Below, piece after piece: positions 47,435 to 56,756 of a DNA stretch of 64,000 nucleotides. The stretch spans positions 310,001-374,000 of the forward strand of contig NZ_JANIET010000002.1 of the NCBI RefSeq assembly GCF_024506435.1. The letters are read 5' to 3'. The position numbers and the translations under genes are program-made. The notes below the pieces were generated by a model. That model saw only the letters and a program-made list of their open reading frames with translations. It had not been told where the DNA came from and did no database searches. Each line of letters opens with the position of its first letter. Position 1 is the stretch's first letter. This stretch comes from Pantoea trifolii (GTDB taxonomy: Bacteria > Pseudomonadota > Gammaproteobacteria > Enterobacterales > Enterobacteriaceae).

Positions 47435-47704
47435 AATGGCGTCGCAAAAAATCCAATGGATTATAAAAGTCAGCACTATCAACAGGAAGATTGACGGTAT
47501 AAGAGTGGGCGAGGAAACTGTTCTGTCTTTATTGAGTATAGCGTTGAATTTATTTGACGGTTGGCTTTATATAATTAAAGTAAATTTAAAATATTTAAAT
47601 GAGTGTAATGATGGGGTTGAAGATCATTAACAATGTTGTCAAGTGTTAGTTGCAGTGAAAAAAGTGAGGTGTGTTAGAATAAGTTAACTGAAAAAGGAAA
47701 AATC

Positions 47705-47866
47705 ATGAGCTGGTTAAATCAATTTTTAGAAGGTTTATCGCGCCGGGAAATAAAAACGCAGTGTCCAGTGTGTAAAAAATTCTGCCCGCAATCTTCCTTA
47801 AAACAAGCGCGCGGGCAGGCTATGTTGTGCCCGCACTGTAAATCACTGTTTATTGCTGAGGTATAG
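47705..47866 (+). CDS. Small zinc-ribbon-like protein (YnfU-like)
   Basis: A 53-residue protein starting MSWLNQFLEGLSRREIK. Two CxxC pairs (CPVCKKFC and CPHCKS) about 24 residues apart form a probable zinc ribbon, with the conserved QARGQAMLCPHC block seen in YnfU-type small proteins. AAGGA precedes the ATG. The next small gene starts 4 nt after its stop, so they form a pair. Function is unknown. Confidence 0.72.
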   Translation: MSWLNQFLEGLSRREIKTQCPVCKKFCPQSSLKQARGQAMLCPHCKSLFIAEV

Positions 47867-47870
47867 ACAC

Positions 47871-48116
47871 ATGCGCCATATTCTTGAATGGATTGATTTA
47901 AATGAACAAGCGCCGGGCTACAAGCAGGAGTGCATCGTGCAATTTGATAATGGCGAAGTGCAGGGCGGCTGGCTTTACGGCGGGCAGTCGCGCAGCGGTG
48001 AGCATATTTTTCTTGAGTCACACGCAGAATATGAAACCAGCATGGGGGTTGATTTCTGGATGTCATTGCCACCCGCGCAACCGAACCATCTTGCCACTGT
48101 TCACTCTATAATATGA
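47871..48116 (+). CDS. Small hypothetical protein, DUF551-like
   Basis: An 81-residue protein, MRHILEWIDLNEQAPGYKQE onward. The opening WIDLNEQAP and the closing FWMSLPP resemble DUF551 proteins, in which a Trp-rich beta unit starts and ends this way, but the match is judged by eye. It is coupled to the zinc-ribbon gene by a 4-nt gap. Function is unknown. Confidence 0.6.
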   Translation: MRHILEWIDLNEQAPGYKQECIVQFDNGEVQGGWLYGGQSRSGEHIFLESHAEYETSMGVDFWMSLPPAQPNHLATVHSII

Positions 48117-48132
48117 AAATGAAAAATAAATA

Positions 48133-48405
48133 TTACCGCTCATATTCGATAAATGACCGCTGCGCTTCAGCCCGATCGACAAACTGAAACCCCAGTGGAT
48201 GTATTAATTTTTCATCACAATACCAGCGATCATTTATGCGTTTAAAAATGTCACCCTGATGAAAGGGTTGATCTTTATCCAGGCGCATAACGGCATATTT
48301 GCCGTTATTGAAGACGACTTCGTAAAGAGAAATTAAACCGAGCGGGAGTAAAGTACGTTCGTGAATAATTTCACCGCTGAGTTCGGGTTGTCTTGGTTTT
48401 TTCAT
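48133..48405 (-). CDS. Hypothetical protein
   Basis: A 90-residue soluble protein (MKKPRQPELSGEIIHERTLL onward) with alternating hydrophobic/charged residues that suggest a small beta-rich fold. It has no signal peptide, membrane span or recognised motif. It converges on the preceding small gene with a 16-nt gap. The ATG has GGAG about 8 nt upstream. Confidence 0.55.
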   Translation of the reverse strand: MKKPRQPELSGEIIHERTLLPLGLISLYEVVFNNGKYAVMRLDKDQPFHQGDIFKRINDRWYCDEKLIHPLGFQFVDRAEAQRSFIEYER

Positions 48406-48600
48406 GATTATGTCTCCGATTAACCTGCTTTAATTCTGGCAATGAATTAAACAATGCGTGGTGTTTATTTTTAAGGCTTCGCTTGTGAATTGTGTAATGT
48501 CCGCCAGGATTAAGTCAGTCTTATGTGTCGGCGCAATTTATTATTCCTTCTCGCCCACGTTTTACCTACCTGACATCCTACTTTATCAAAAGGCAATATT

Positions 48601-49077
48601 ATGACGATTAAAACACTGCACGATCTGTTTGTGCATGATCTCTCTGATATTTACAGCGCAGAAAAACAGATCACTAAAGCGTTACCAAAAATGATTCGTG
48701 CAGCCACCGATCCTAATCTGGTCGCAGCCTTTAAACAGCATCTGGAAGAGACACGCGGACAAATTGAACGTATCGATCAACTGGTTGAACTCACTGAAGG
48801 TGTGCAGATCAAACGGATGAAGTGTCATGCGCTGGAAGGATTGGCTGAAGAAGCGCAGGAGATCATCGATGAAGTGGAGAAAGGGCCGGTTTGCGATGCC
48901 GGACTGATCGGTGCTGCGCAGAAGGTTGAACACTATGAGATCGCCACCTACGGTACTTTGCGCGCGTTAGCCTTAAAACTGGATTATCAGGATGCCGCGA
49001 AGTTGTTGGGTGAAACGCTGGAAGAAGAAAAAGCCACCGACGAAAAACTGACGCTGATTGCTGAAGAGCAGGACTAA
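48601..49077 (+). CDS. yciF: YciF-type ferritin-like protein (DUF892)
   Basis: A 158-residue all-helical protein of the DUF892/YciF family. The start TIKTLHDLFVHDLSDIYSAE and the repeated ExxxxH-type motifs (EETRGQIERIDQ, AAQKVEHYEIATYG, EEEKATDEKLT) indicate a ferritin-like four-helix bundle with a possible di-iron site. In enterobacteria YciF belongs to stress/stationary-phase regulons; its reaction is unknown. It is not accompanied by yciE or yciG here. Confidence 0.87.
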   Translation: MTIKTLHDLFVHDLSDIYSAEKQITKALPKMIRAATDPNLVAAFKQHLEETRGQIERIDQLVELTEGVQIKRMKCHALEGLAEEAQEIIDEVEKGPVCDAGLIGAAQKVEHYEIATYGTLRALALKLDYQDAAKLLGETLEEEKATDEKLTLIAEEQD

Positions 49078-49229
49078 TCCACCGTGGAGGAGGCTAATGC
49101 AGCCAGCCTCTTCCAACCTGAAAAATCCGCTTGCGAATTCCTGGGTTAAAAATCACTTCATTCTCAGTATGCTAATGCCTCTTTTCTCAAACTCACGTTT
49201 GAACACGGTTATGAAAACAGAGGATTTGC

Positions 49230-50618
49230 ATGCCTGCCAACGGTCACTCCGCAGAGCCCAACACGACCTTACGTGCTGGGCGCTTCTTACTGATGCAGAA
49301 ACTACTACGCCGCGACAAAACGCCCGTCGCGCTGTTGCTGCTGGCCGCGCTGGTCGGTGTGTTAACCGGTTTAGTTGGCGTGGCCTTTGATAAAGCCGTC
49401 AATTTTGTGGTGCATATGCGCTTAAGCTGGCTTGAGGGTGCGGGTGACAATCTGCTGGTGAAAATCGCCGGCGCGTTTATGCTCTCTGCGCTATTAGGCG
49501 CTGTCGGCTACTTGCTGGTGCGACGTTTCGCGCCGGAAGCGGGCGGATCGGGCATTCCCGAAATTGAAGGCGCGCTGGAGGAACTTCGTCCGGTGCGCTG
49601 GTGGCGCGTGCTGCCGGTGAAATTTATCGGCGGCATGGGTGCGTTAGGATCAGGCATGGTGCTGGGTCGCGAAGGACCGACCGTGCAACTGGGCGGCAAT
49701 ATCGGCGGCATGTGTGTTGATCTGTTCCGCGTAAAATCTTCTGAGTCTCGCCACACGTTGCTGGCAACCGGCGCTGCAGCTGGTTTGTCGGCCGCTTTCA
49801 ACGCGCCGCTGGCCGGCATCCTGTTTATTATCGAAGAGATGCGTCCGCAGTTTCGCTACAGCCTGATTTCCATCAAAGCGGTGTTTGTTGGCGTTATCGT
49901 TTCCAGCATTGTTTTCCGCGTGTGTAATGGCAACGAAGCAATCATTAATATTGGTCAGCTGCAGGATGCGCCAACCAATACGCTGTGGCTTTATTTAGTG
50001 TTGGGCGTGTTATTTGGTGGCTGCGGCGTGGCGTTTAACCGCTTCATTTTCCTCGCGCAGGATCAGTTTCAGCGTTTGCATAAAGGCCGCGTTGCACCCT
50101 GGGTGCTGTGGGGAAGTTTGCTGGCGGGGATGTGTGGCGTGATTGGCCTGTTTCTGCCACAAGCGATCAACGGCGGGATTTCCCTGATTCCTGATTTCTC
50201 CAGCGGAGCTTACAGCGCGCTGGCGCTCTTTGCCATTTTCGCACTGCGCACGTTGATAACTATTTGCTGTTTTTCCTCCGGCGCGCCGGGCGGTATTTTT
50301 GCCCCGATGCTGACGTTGGGCACGCTGTTAGGTACCTGCTTCGGCCAACTCTGCATGCAGTGGTTGCCGGGTTTGCATCTGGAGCCAGCAACCTTTGCCG
50401 TGGCTGGTATGGGCGCGCTGTTTGCGGCCTCGGTGCGTGCGCCGCTGACCGGCATTGTGCTGGTGCTGGAGATGACCAACAATTATCAGCTGATTTTGCC
50501 GATGATCATTACCTGTCTCGGCGCGACGCTGGCCGCGCAATTCTTCGGCGGCAAACCGCTGTACTCCTCAATTCTTGCGCGCACACTGGCGAAAGCGAAA
50601 CAGATAAATGTGCAGTAG
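49230..50618 (+). CDS. clcA: H+/Cl- exchange transporter ClcA
   Basis: A 462-residue CLC antiporter used in extreme acid resistance. Selectivity motifs are all present: [20 protein letters not shown] with the gating glutamate at exactly position 148, IIEEMRPQ with the proton glutamate at 203, GAPGGIFAP, and the late tyrosine in GKPLYSSIL. Length and residue numbering match E. coli ClcA. It is transcribed alone; a family A REP follows its stop. Confidence 0.95.
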   Translation: MPANGHSAEPNTTLRAGRFLLMQKLLRRDKTPVALLLLAALVGVLTGLVGVAFDKAVNFVVHMRLSWLEGAGDNLLVKIAGAFMLSALLGAVGYLLVRRFAPEAGGSGIPEIEGALEELRPVRWWRVLPVKFIGGMGALGSGMVLGREGPTVQLGGNIGGMCVDLFRVKSSESRHTLLATGAAAGLSAAFNAPLAGILFIIEEMRPQFRYSLISIKAVFVGVIVSSIVFRVCNGNEAIINIGQLQDAPTNTLWLYLVLGVLFGGCGVAFNRFIFLAQDQFQRLHKGRVAPWVLWGSLLAGMCGVIGLFLPQAINGGISLIPDFSSGAYSALALFAIFALRTLITICCFSSGAPGGIFAPMLTLGTLLGTCFGQLCMQWLPGLHLEPATFAVAGMGALFAASVRAPLTGIVLVLEMTNNYQLILPMIITCLGATLAAQFFGGKPLYSSILARTLAKAKQINVQ

Positions 50619-50625
50619 GTGAATC

Positions 50626-50649
50626 GGTCGCCATGAATGGCGACCCTAC
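50626..50649 (-). repeat. REP element, family A, reverse
   Basis: GGTCGCCAT / ATGGCGACC hairpin ending in CTAC on the plus strand, i.e. GTAG on the minus strand. Its TAG (50646-50648) is the stop codon of ampR. It lies between the convergent clcA and ampR genes. Confidence 0.88.
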
Positions 50650-51524
50650 GACGTCTGATGCGCATTCATCAACCAATCTGAAAACGCCGTCATTGCGGTG
50701 CTTTCAGGTCGCGACTGCAAACGCGTTAACCAGTAGCCGCCGAGATCGATTTCTGCGGCGAAAGGGCGCACCAGCCTCTCGCTTTGCAGCAGGTGATTGA
50801 AAATTTTCACCGGTGCCAGCGCAATCCCCGCGCCCAGTAATGCCGCTTCGATCATCGTTAGGGATGAGTCAAAAATCATCACCGGATGCGCAGGTGATGG
50901 CGCATGTTCATTAATGCTGTGCAGCCATTGGCTCCACTCATCACGGCGGAACGATCGCAATAGGGTGAATTTGTGCACGTCTGCAGGCTGCTGCAACTGC
51001 CGGGCAATGGCGGGATTACACAGCGGCGATAACGGGGCTGAACAAATAAACTGCGCTTCGGTGCCGTGCCAGGCGCCGCTGCCAAAGCGAATGGTGTAAT
51101 CATGGCCCTCGGCGGCTGGATCGACGCGATTGTTGTGGGTGGAGAGTTGCAGCTCTATGTGCGGATAGCGGCGGTTAAAATCTTCTAAAAGCGGCAACAG
51201 CAAACCGGTAGCAAAGCTTCCTACCGCGCCGACCTTTAATTTCTCGCGCATCTGACCCGATGAGAAGCGATCCAGCGTATCGGCAATGCGATCGAATGAA
51301 TCGTTTAATACCGGCAACAGGCTTTCGCCTTCGGTGGTCAACATCAATCCGCGCGATACCCGCACAAACAGCTGGCAGCCGAGCTGCTGCTCCAGCGATT
51401 TCACCTGCTGACTTACGGCTGCATGGGTTACGTGCAGCTCAATAGCAGCGTTAGTAAAACTTAGATGACGTGCGGCGGCTTCAAAGGCTCTGAGCGCGTT
51501 AAGTGGAATATAAGGGCGAGTCAT
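50646..51524 (-). CDS. ampR: LysR-family regulator AmpR
   Basis: This 292-residue LTTR is very close to AmpR: RPYIPLNALRAFEAAARHLSFT, HAAVSQQVKSLEQQLGCQLFVRVSRGLMLTTEGE, LLPVLNDSFDRIAD. AmpR senses muropeptides and switches the divergent ampC between repressed and induced states. The C-terminus ends in a REP that supplies the TAG stop, so the last residues (AHQTS) are set by the insertion site. It sits 110 bp from ampC in the standard divergent order. Confidence 0.93.
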   Translation of the reverse strand: MTRPYIPLNALRAFEAAARHLSFTNAAIELHVTHAAVSQQVKSLEQQLGCQLFVRVSRGLMLTTEGESLLPVLNDSFDRIADTLDRFSSGQMREKLKVGAVGSFATGLLLPLLEDFNRRYPHIELQLSTHNNRVDPAAEGHDYTIRFGSGAWHGTEAQFICSAPLSPLCNPAIARQLQQPADVHKFTLLRSFRRDEWSQWLHSINEHAPSPAHPVMIFDSSLTMIEAALLGAGIALAPVKIFNHLLQSERLVRPFAAEIDLGGYWLTRLQSRPESTAMTAFSDWLMNAHQTS

Positions 51525-52774
<1,250 letters not shown>

Positions 52775-52779
52775 GCGGG

Positions 52780-52804
52780 TGGGGCGAACTTTTCGCCCCA
52801 TTTA
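52780..52804 (+). terminator. Terminator of ampC
   Basis: TGGGGCGAA-CTT-TTCGCCCCA, a perfect 9-bp stem, followed by TTTAG, 5 nt after the ampC stop. The T-run is short. Confidence 0.7.
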
Positions 52805-52845
52805 GATCAACTACACTTAATGGGTGATTAACCAAGGAGCTGCAA

Positions 52846-52986
52846 ATGAGCCATCACCCAAAAGATAAACGTGACGTGAATGATGAAAAACATCCCGCTA
52901 AGGACAATCCCAGTGAACACGGTGAGATTCCCAGAACGCGCGATGACAGCGAAGATGACAAAAAAGATCCGTTTAACGACGAATAA
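52846..52986 (+). CDS. Small highly charged protein, 46 residues
   Basis: MSHHPKDKRDVNDEKHPAKD onward, ending DDKKDPFNDE. It is extremely hydrophilic, rich in Asp, Lys, Glu, Pro and His, and probably disordered. AAGGAG lies 5 nt before the ATG, a strong ribosome site that favours a real gene. Its last 14 nt overlap the MFS remnant on the other strand. I recognise no family. Confidence 0.6.
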   Translation: MSHHPKDKRDVNDEKHPAKDNPSEHGEIPRTRDDSEDDKKDPFNDE

Positions 52987-53440
52987 TCAACATCACCAGT
53001 AACGGCAGGGCGGCAAACAGTATTAATACGGTTGACGCGCCTGCCTGCGCATAGAGTTGTCCGAACAGTAGCGATCCAATGACCTGGCCCGTCGCCAATA
53101 TGAGAACAGCATGCCTAAGCCGATGGCGGGGGCATTCTGCGCCCCACACCAGCAATACGCCCGAGAGCGTCACGTACGCGGCGCCACCCAATGCCACGGC
53201 GGGAAATAGCCAAACTGAGTAGTGATGGCTGAACGCCAGAAGCAGCAAGGGAACGGCGAGGCAGCACTGCCACGCAGTAAGCGGCAAAGCTGCAGAGCGG
53301 CGTTTTTACCGGCTTCGCACGCCTGCGAAGCACCAATAATTAACGCTGAAGTGAGAACACCTTCAAACATCAGCCAAATGGCATCGGCTAACGCCAGATG
53401 ATGCTTGCCGAGCGCCTGTTGAACAGCCCGCGGATCGTTT
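52973..53440 (-). pseudogene. Remnant of an MFS transporter (YbfB/YjiJ-like C-terminus)
   Basis: Pieces of one membrane protein lie in different minus-strand frames. LADAIWLMFEGVLTSALIIG (upstream part) shifts frame near 53290-53330 into MPLTAWQCCLAVPLLLLAFS, then VTLSGVLLVWGAE and ILATGQVIGSLLFGQLYAQA, the last helices of a YbfB-type major facilitator. The N-terminal two-thirds are missing. The gene is dead; it lies between ampC and the RpiR regulator. Confidence 0.65.
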
Positions 53441-53474
53441 TACTTTTGCAAATTTCAGGATGCTGTAGTTTTAC

Positions 53475-54422
53475 TTAAGGAATAGTTATTGCTGACTCCA
53501 ACCGATCCAGCGCAAACAAAATGCCGTAACGCCGTGCGTTTTTTGCCTCTGGCAGCGGCAGCCAGATATCGGCCTGATTCGCCAGGTCTAAGGTCTGCGC
53601 ACAGAGCGCGATCACCGGCGTTTTTTGAATATGGGCATGGTGTACCGTGCTGAGCACGTGGCTGTTAACCGCGTCAGGCGCGAGAATCAGCAACAGATCA
53701 TCCGGCTGTAAACGACTCAGCGTCATGCTCAGCAGGTTGTCATCCTGAATCCATGCGATGGGCAATCCAGCGCCTTGCAGGCGTTGATGGACTTCCGCAG
53801 ACAGCGCAGTTTGTAGGCCCGACGCGCCAATCAGCAGTACGCTTCTGGCCTTACGTAACATCTCTGCGGCACGTTGCCAGATTGCGGTTTCCGCTTGCGC
53901 GTATTGCTGGGTTAGCGCTTGAATAATCGCCTCTATAGGCGCAATCGCGTTACGGGTTCGCACCTGTGGCGCACGCGCCAGCCGCATGCGCAAATCGCGG
54001 ATATCTTCGCAACCCAGTGAACGGGCAAAGCGGGTGATGGTGGCGGCGCTGACTTCGGCACGTCCGGCAAGTTGTTCGATGGTGGCGGATGCGGCAAAAG
54101 CGGTATCGCTGAGAATCGCTTCGGCCACACGTTTCTCCTGCTGGCTCAGCGACGATTGACGCTGACGGATGACATCAATAAATTCGACATCCTTCTGCTG
54201 ACCGGCTTTACGCACCTGATGTAGAAAATCATCGAGATCCTGACAGCCCGCCGACGTGGCAAAGCGTCGCAGCACATCCGGACTCACGCCAGCCTGCGTG
54301 GCGAGACTTTCCATGGTGGTCTGCTCAGTCGCACCCAATTTAGCCAGAAAAAAACGCGCCAGCATCGATTCCTGCGCATCTGCGCGCTCCGATTGCTGCC
54401 GTAATTGCCAGACAATATCCAT
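53475..54422 (-). CDS. MurR/RpiR-family regulator
   Basis: A 315-residue regulator. An N-terminal RpiR-type HTH region (FIDVIRQRQSSLSQQEKRVA, ASATIEQLAGRAEVSAATIT, RFARSLGCEDIRDLR) is followed by a SIS sugar-phosphate-binding domain (SVLLIGASGLQTALSAEVHQ). About 85 extra N-terminal residues contain another HTH-like segment. It diverges from the cellobiose-type PTS operon and probably represses it until a sugar phosphate binds. Palindromes fitting a dimeric regulator lie between the genes. Confidence 0.85.
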   Translation of the reverse strand: MDIVWQLRQQSERADAQESMLARFFLAKLGATEQTTMESLATQAGVSPDVLRRFATSAGCQDLDDFLHQVRKAGQQKDVEFIDVIRQRQSSLSQQEKRVAEAILSDTAFAASATIEQLAGRAEVSAATITRFARSLGCEDIRDLRMRLARAPQVRTRNAIAPIEAIIQALTQQYAQAETAIWQRAAEMLRKARSVLLIGASGLQTALSAEVHQRLQGAGLPIAWIQDDNLLSMTLSRLQPDDLLLILAPDAVNSHVLSTVHHAHIQKTPVIALCAQTLDLANQADIWLPLPEAKNARRYGILFALDRLESAITIP

Positions 54423-54460
54423 CAGCTCATCACATCCTCATTAGCGAGCGTCCATCATGC

Positions 54461-54477
54461 ATGAAATAATTTTTCAT
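54461..54477. promoter_or_regulatory. Candidate RpiR operator 1
   Basis: ATGAAATAATTTTTCAT is an inverted repeat with 6-bp arms and a 5-bp centre, 39 bp upstream of the regulator start. It has the same TGAAA/TTTCA arms as the second site. Confidence 0.5.
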
Positions 54478-54560
54478 GTTGAGTTTTTTTTCATCGGAAT
54501 ACCGTTTTTCATCGCCGATTGTCAGGGTTGTTACTGTTAAATTACGGTTAAGATCACACT

Positions 54561-54579
54561 CGTGAAAAATATTTTCATG
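54561..54579. promoter_or_regulatory. Candidate RpiR operator 2
   Basis: CGTGAAAAATATTTTCATG contains TGAAAA and TTTTCA arms around a 3-bp centre. It is about 135 bp before the EIIB start and 84 bp from site 1. Confidence 0.5.
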
Positions 54580-54713
54580 ATGTATTTTGTTATATGTCTA
54601 TGATTTATATTAGTAAATTATCAAACCATCAGAAAATCATCTGCCCGCAGCCACTTTACAGCTTCTCTGAGACGGGTCTTAAATGGCCGGGACAAATCAC
54701 AGGAGAAGAAATT

Positions 54714-55019
54714 ATGCGCATCGTACTTTGCTGTGCTGCAGGCATGTCCACCAGCATGCTGGTGAGCAAAATGCAGCACGCTGCTTTAGGTCGCGGTCTG
54801 GAGATCGATATCAAAGCTGTGCCGGTGGCGGAATTCGAACGTATTCTGCCGGATGCCGATGTCGTTCTGCTCGGCCCGCAGGTGCAGTTCGAAGCTGCCC
54901 GTCTTACCGCCATTGCCGCGCCGCAGGGCAAATCTGTCGCCGTCATCGACATGATGGATTACGGCATGATGCGTGGCGAACAGGTGCTTGATAAAGCGCT
55001 GGCGTTACACACCGCCTAA
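54714..55019 (+). CDS. PTS lactose/cellobiose-type EIIB
   Basis: A 101-residue EIIB. The active cysteine lies in VLCCAAGMSTSMLVSKM near the N-terminus. ATG 54714 is preceded by AGGAGAAG. It receives phosphate from the EIIA encoded 58 nt downstream and phosphorylates the disaccharide during uptake by EIIC. It resembles ChbB/CelA. First gene of a four-gene operon: EIIB, EIIA, GH4, EIIC. Confidence 0.88.
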   Translation: MRIVLCCAAGMSTSMLVSKMQHAALGRGLEIDIKAVPVAEFERILPDADVVLLGPQVQFEAARLTAIAAPQGKSVAVIDMMDYGMMRGEQVLDKALALHTA

Positions 55020-55077
55020 CTGTCCGTTTTAACCCATCTAACCGACATTACACGGCTTGTGCTGTGGGGGATTTTGC

Positions 55078-55419
55078 ATGTCTGAAATCGTGGCTATCGA
55101 GTTTGAAGAGGGAATTATGCTGCTGCTGGTGCAAGCCGGCGCAGCGCGCAGCGCGGCAATCAGCGCGCTGCGGCTGGCACGAGAAGGGCGCTTCAGCGAG
55201 GCGCAACAGCAGTTGGCGGCGGCGAGTGAAAGCATTAGTGCGGCGCACCAGCAGCAAACCGCGCTGATTGGTCTGGACGAAGGCAGCGGCAAGTTGCCCG
55301 TCACGCTGATTCTGGTCCATGCCCAGGATCATCTGATGAACGCCATGCTGATTCAGGATCTGGCAGGCGAAATCATTGAACTTTACCGCCGCACTGCGGC
55401 AGGAGGCACGAATGCTTAA
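55078..55419 (+). CDS. PTS lactose/cellobiose-type EIIA
   Basis: A 113-residue helical EIIA of the Lac family (ChbA-like): VQAGAARSAAISALRLAREG and the phosphorylated histidine in ILVHAQDHLMNAML. The start MSEIVAIEFEEG is chosen over an upstream in-frame codon because GGGGGA lies just before it. The gene overlaps the GH4 gene by 8 nt. Confidence 0.87.
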   Translation: MSEIVAIEFEEGIMLLLVQAGAARSAAISALRLAREGRFSEAQQQLAAASESISAAHQQQTALIGLDEGSGKLPVTLILVHAQDHLMNAMLIQDLAGEIIELYRRTAAGGTNA

Positions 55420-56725
55420 GATGGCCATTATTGGTGGTGGCAGCAGCTATTCTCCGGAGTTGGTAGAAGGGATCATCAATCGTTATGCGCAGCTGCCGGT
55501 GACGGAACTGGCGCTGGTGGATGTCGAGCAGGGGCGTGAAAAGGTACATGTCATCGCCGATCTCACTCGCCGTATGCTGCAGCAAAATGGGCTGGAGCAG
55601 GTGAAAGTCAGCGTGCATTTTGAACTCGATGAAGCGATTCGCGGCGCCCGATTTGTGCTGACGCAGCTGCGTGTGGGTCAACTCGCAGCGCGTGCCGCAG
55701 ACGAGCGCCTCGGGCTGAAATATGGACGACTCGGCCAGGAAACCACCGGCGTGGGCGGTTTTGCCAAAGCGCTGCGCACCATTCCGGTGATGCTTAAAGT
55801 GGCGCGCAAAGTGGAAGAGCTGGCGCCGGATGCCTTCATCATCAACTTCACCAATCCGGCGGGGATGGTGACGGAAGCGGTGTCGCGCTACAGCAAGGCG
55901 AAAATTATCGGCCTGTGTAATGTGCCGGTGAATATGCACCACATGATTGCCGGTATGCTCGACGCGTCCTGGGATGAGGTGCAACTGCGCTTCGCCGGGC
56001 TCAATCATCTGGTATGGGTGCATCAGGTGACCTGTCGCGGCGAAGATGTCACTTCACAGGTGATTGAACAACTGTGCGATGGCCAATCGCTCACCATGAA
56101 TAACATCAAAGATATGCCATGGTCGCCGCAGTTCCTGCGCGCGCTCAAGGCGATTCCGTGCCCGTATCATCGCTATTACTGGCAAACGCCGCAGATGCTG
56201 GCTGAAGAGCAGGAGAAAGCGCAAAACGGTCACGAAGGCACGCGCGCGGAGCAGGTAATGAAAGTGGAAGCCGAGCTGTTCGAGCTGTACGCCGATCCGC
56301 ATCTGGCGCACAAACCTGAACAACTGAGTTTTCGTGGCGGCGCGTATTACTCCGAAGTGGCGGTTGAGCTGATCAGCGCGATTCATAACGACAGTGGCAA
56401 CAATCTGGTGGTGAACTGCCGCAACAACGGCGCGATTCATGGTCTGCCGGATGATGCGGTGGTGGAAGTGAACTGCCTGGTAGATGCGCAAGGCGCGCAT
56501 CCGCTGGTATTTGGCGAGTTGCCGCCGCTGATGAATGGCCTGACGCAGCAGATCAAAGCGTTTGAACGTTTGACCATCGAAGCCGCCGTGCACGGCGATC
56601 GTCAGCAAGCGCTGCTGGCGCTGCTCGGCAATCCGTTAGTCGGTGATGTCGCAACCGCCGAAGCGTTGCTGGAAGAAGTGCTGACCCTTAATAAGCCGTG
56701 GCTACCGCAGTTCGCCACGCCATAA
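55412..56725 (+). CDS. 6-phospho-beta-glucosidase, GH4 family
   Basis: A 437-residue NAD+- and Mn2+-dependent glycosidase (LicH/CelF type) that cleaves phosphorylated disaccharides by a redox-elimination mechanism. The NAD motif is MAIIGGGSSYSPELVEGI at the N-terminus; metal and catalytic blocks are FTNPAGMVTEA, GLCNVPVNMHH and GLNHLVWVH. AGGAGG precedes ATG 55412. Together with the PTS it suggests a cellobiose, chitobiose or related beta-glucoside pathway. Confidence 0.9.
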   Translation: MLKMAIIGGGSSYSPELVEGIINRYAQLPVTELALVDVEQGREKVHVIADLTRRMLQQNGLEQVKVSVHFELDEAIRGARFVLTQLRVGQLAARAADERLGLKYGRLGQETTGVGGFAKALRTIPVMLKVARKVEELAPDAFIINFTNPAGMVTEAVSRYSKAKIIGLCNVPVNMHHMIAGMLDASWDEVQLRFAGLNHLVWVHQVTCRGEDVTSQVIEQLCDGQSLTMNNIKDMPWSPQFLRALKAIPCPYHRYYWQTPQMLAEEQEKAQNGHEGTRAEQVMKVEAELFELYADPHLAHKPEQLSFRGGAYYSEVAVELISAIHNDSGNNLVVNCRNNGAIHGLPDDAVVEVNCLVDAQGAHPLVFGELPPLMNGLTQQIKAFERLTIEAAVHGDRQQALLALLGNPLVGDVATAEALLEEVLTLNKPWLPQFATP

Positions 56726-56756
56726 TCCGTTGCGCCACCGAGCCAGAGGAACACTT

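Noticed and set aside
49058..49390. 110-codon frame between yciF and clcA
   Set aside because: It overlaps clcA in another frame and starts inside yciF; no conserved features.
4371..50649. Possible CRISPR array or phage attachment sites from the repeated palindromes
   Set aside because: Copies are scattered singly or in pairs kilobases apart, with no regular spacers and no cas or integrase genes; the GTAG-footed hairpin form fits REPs.
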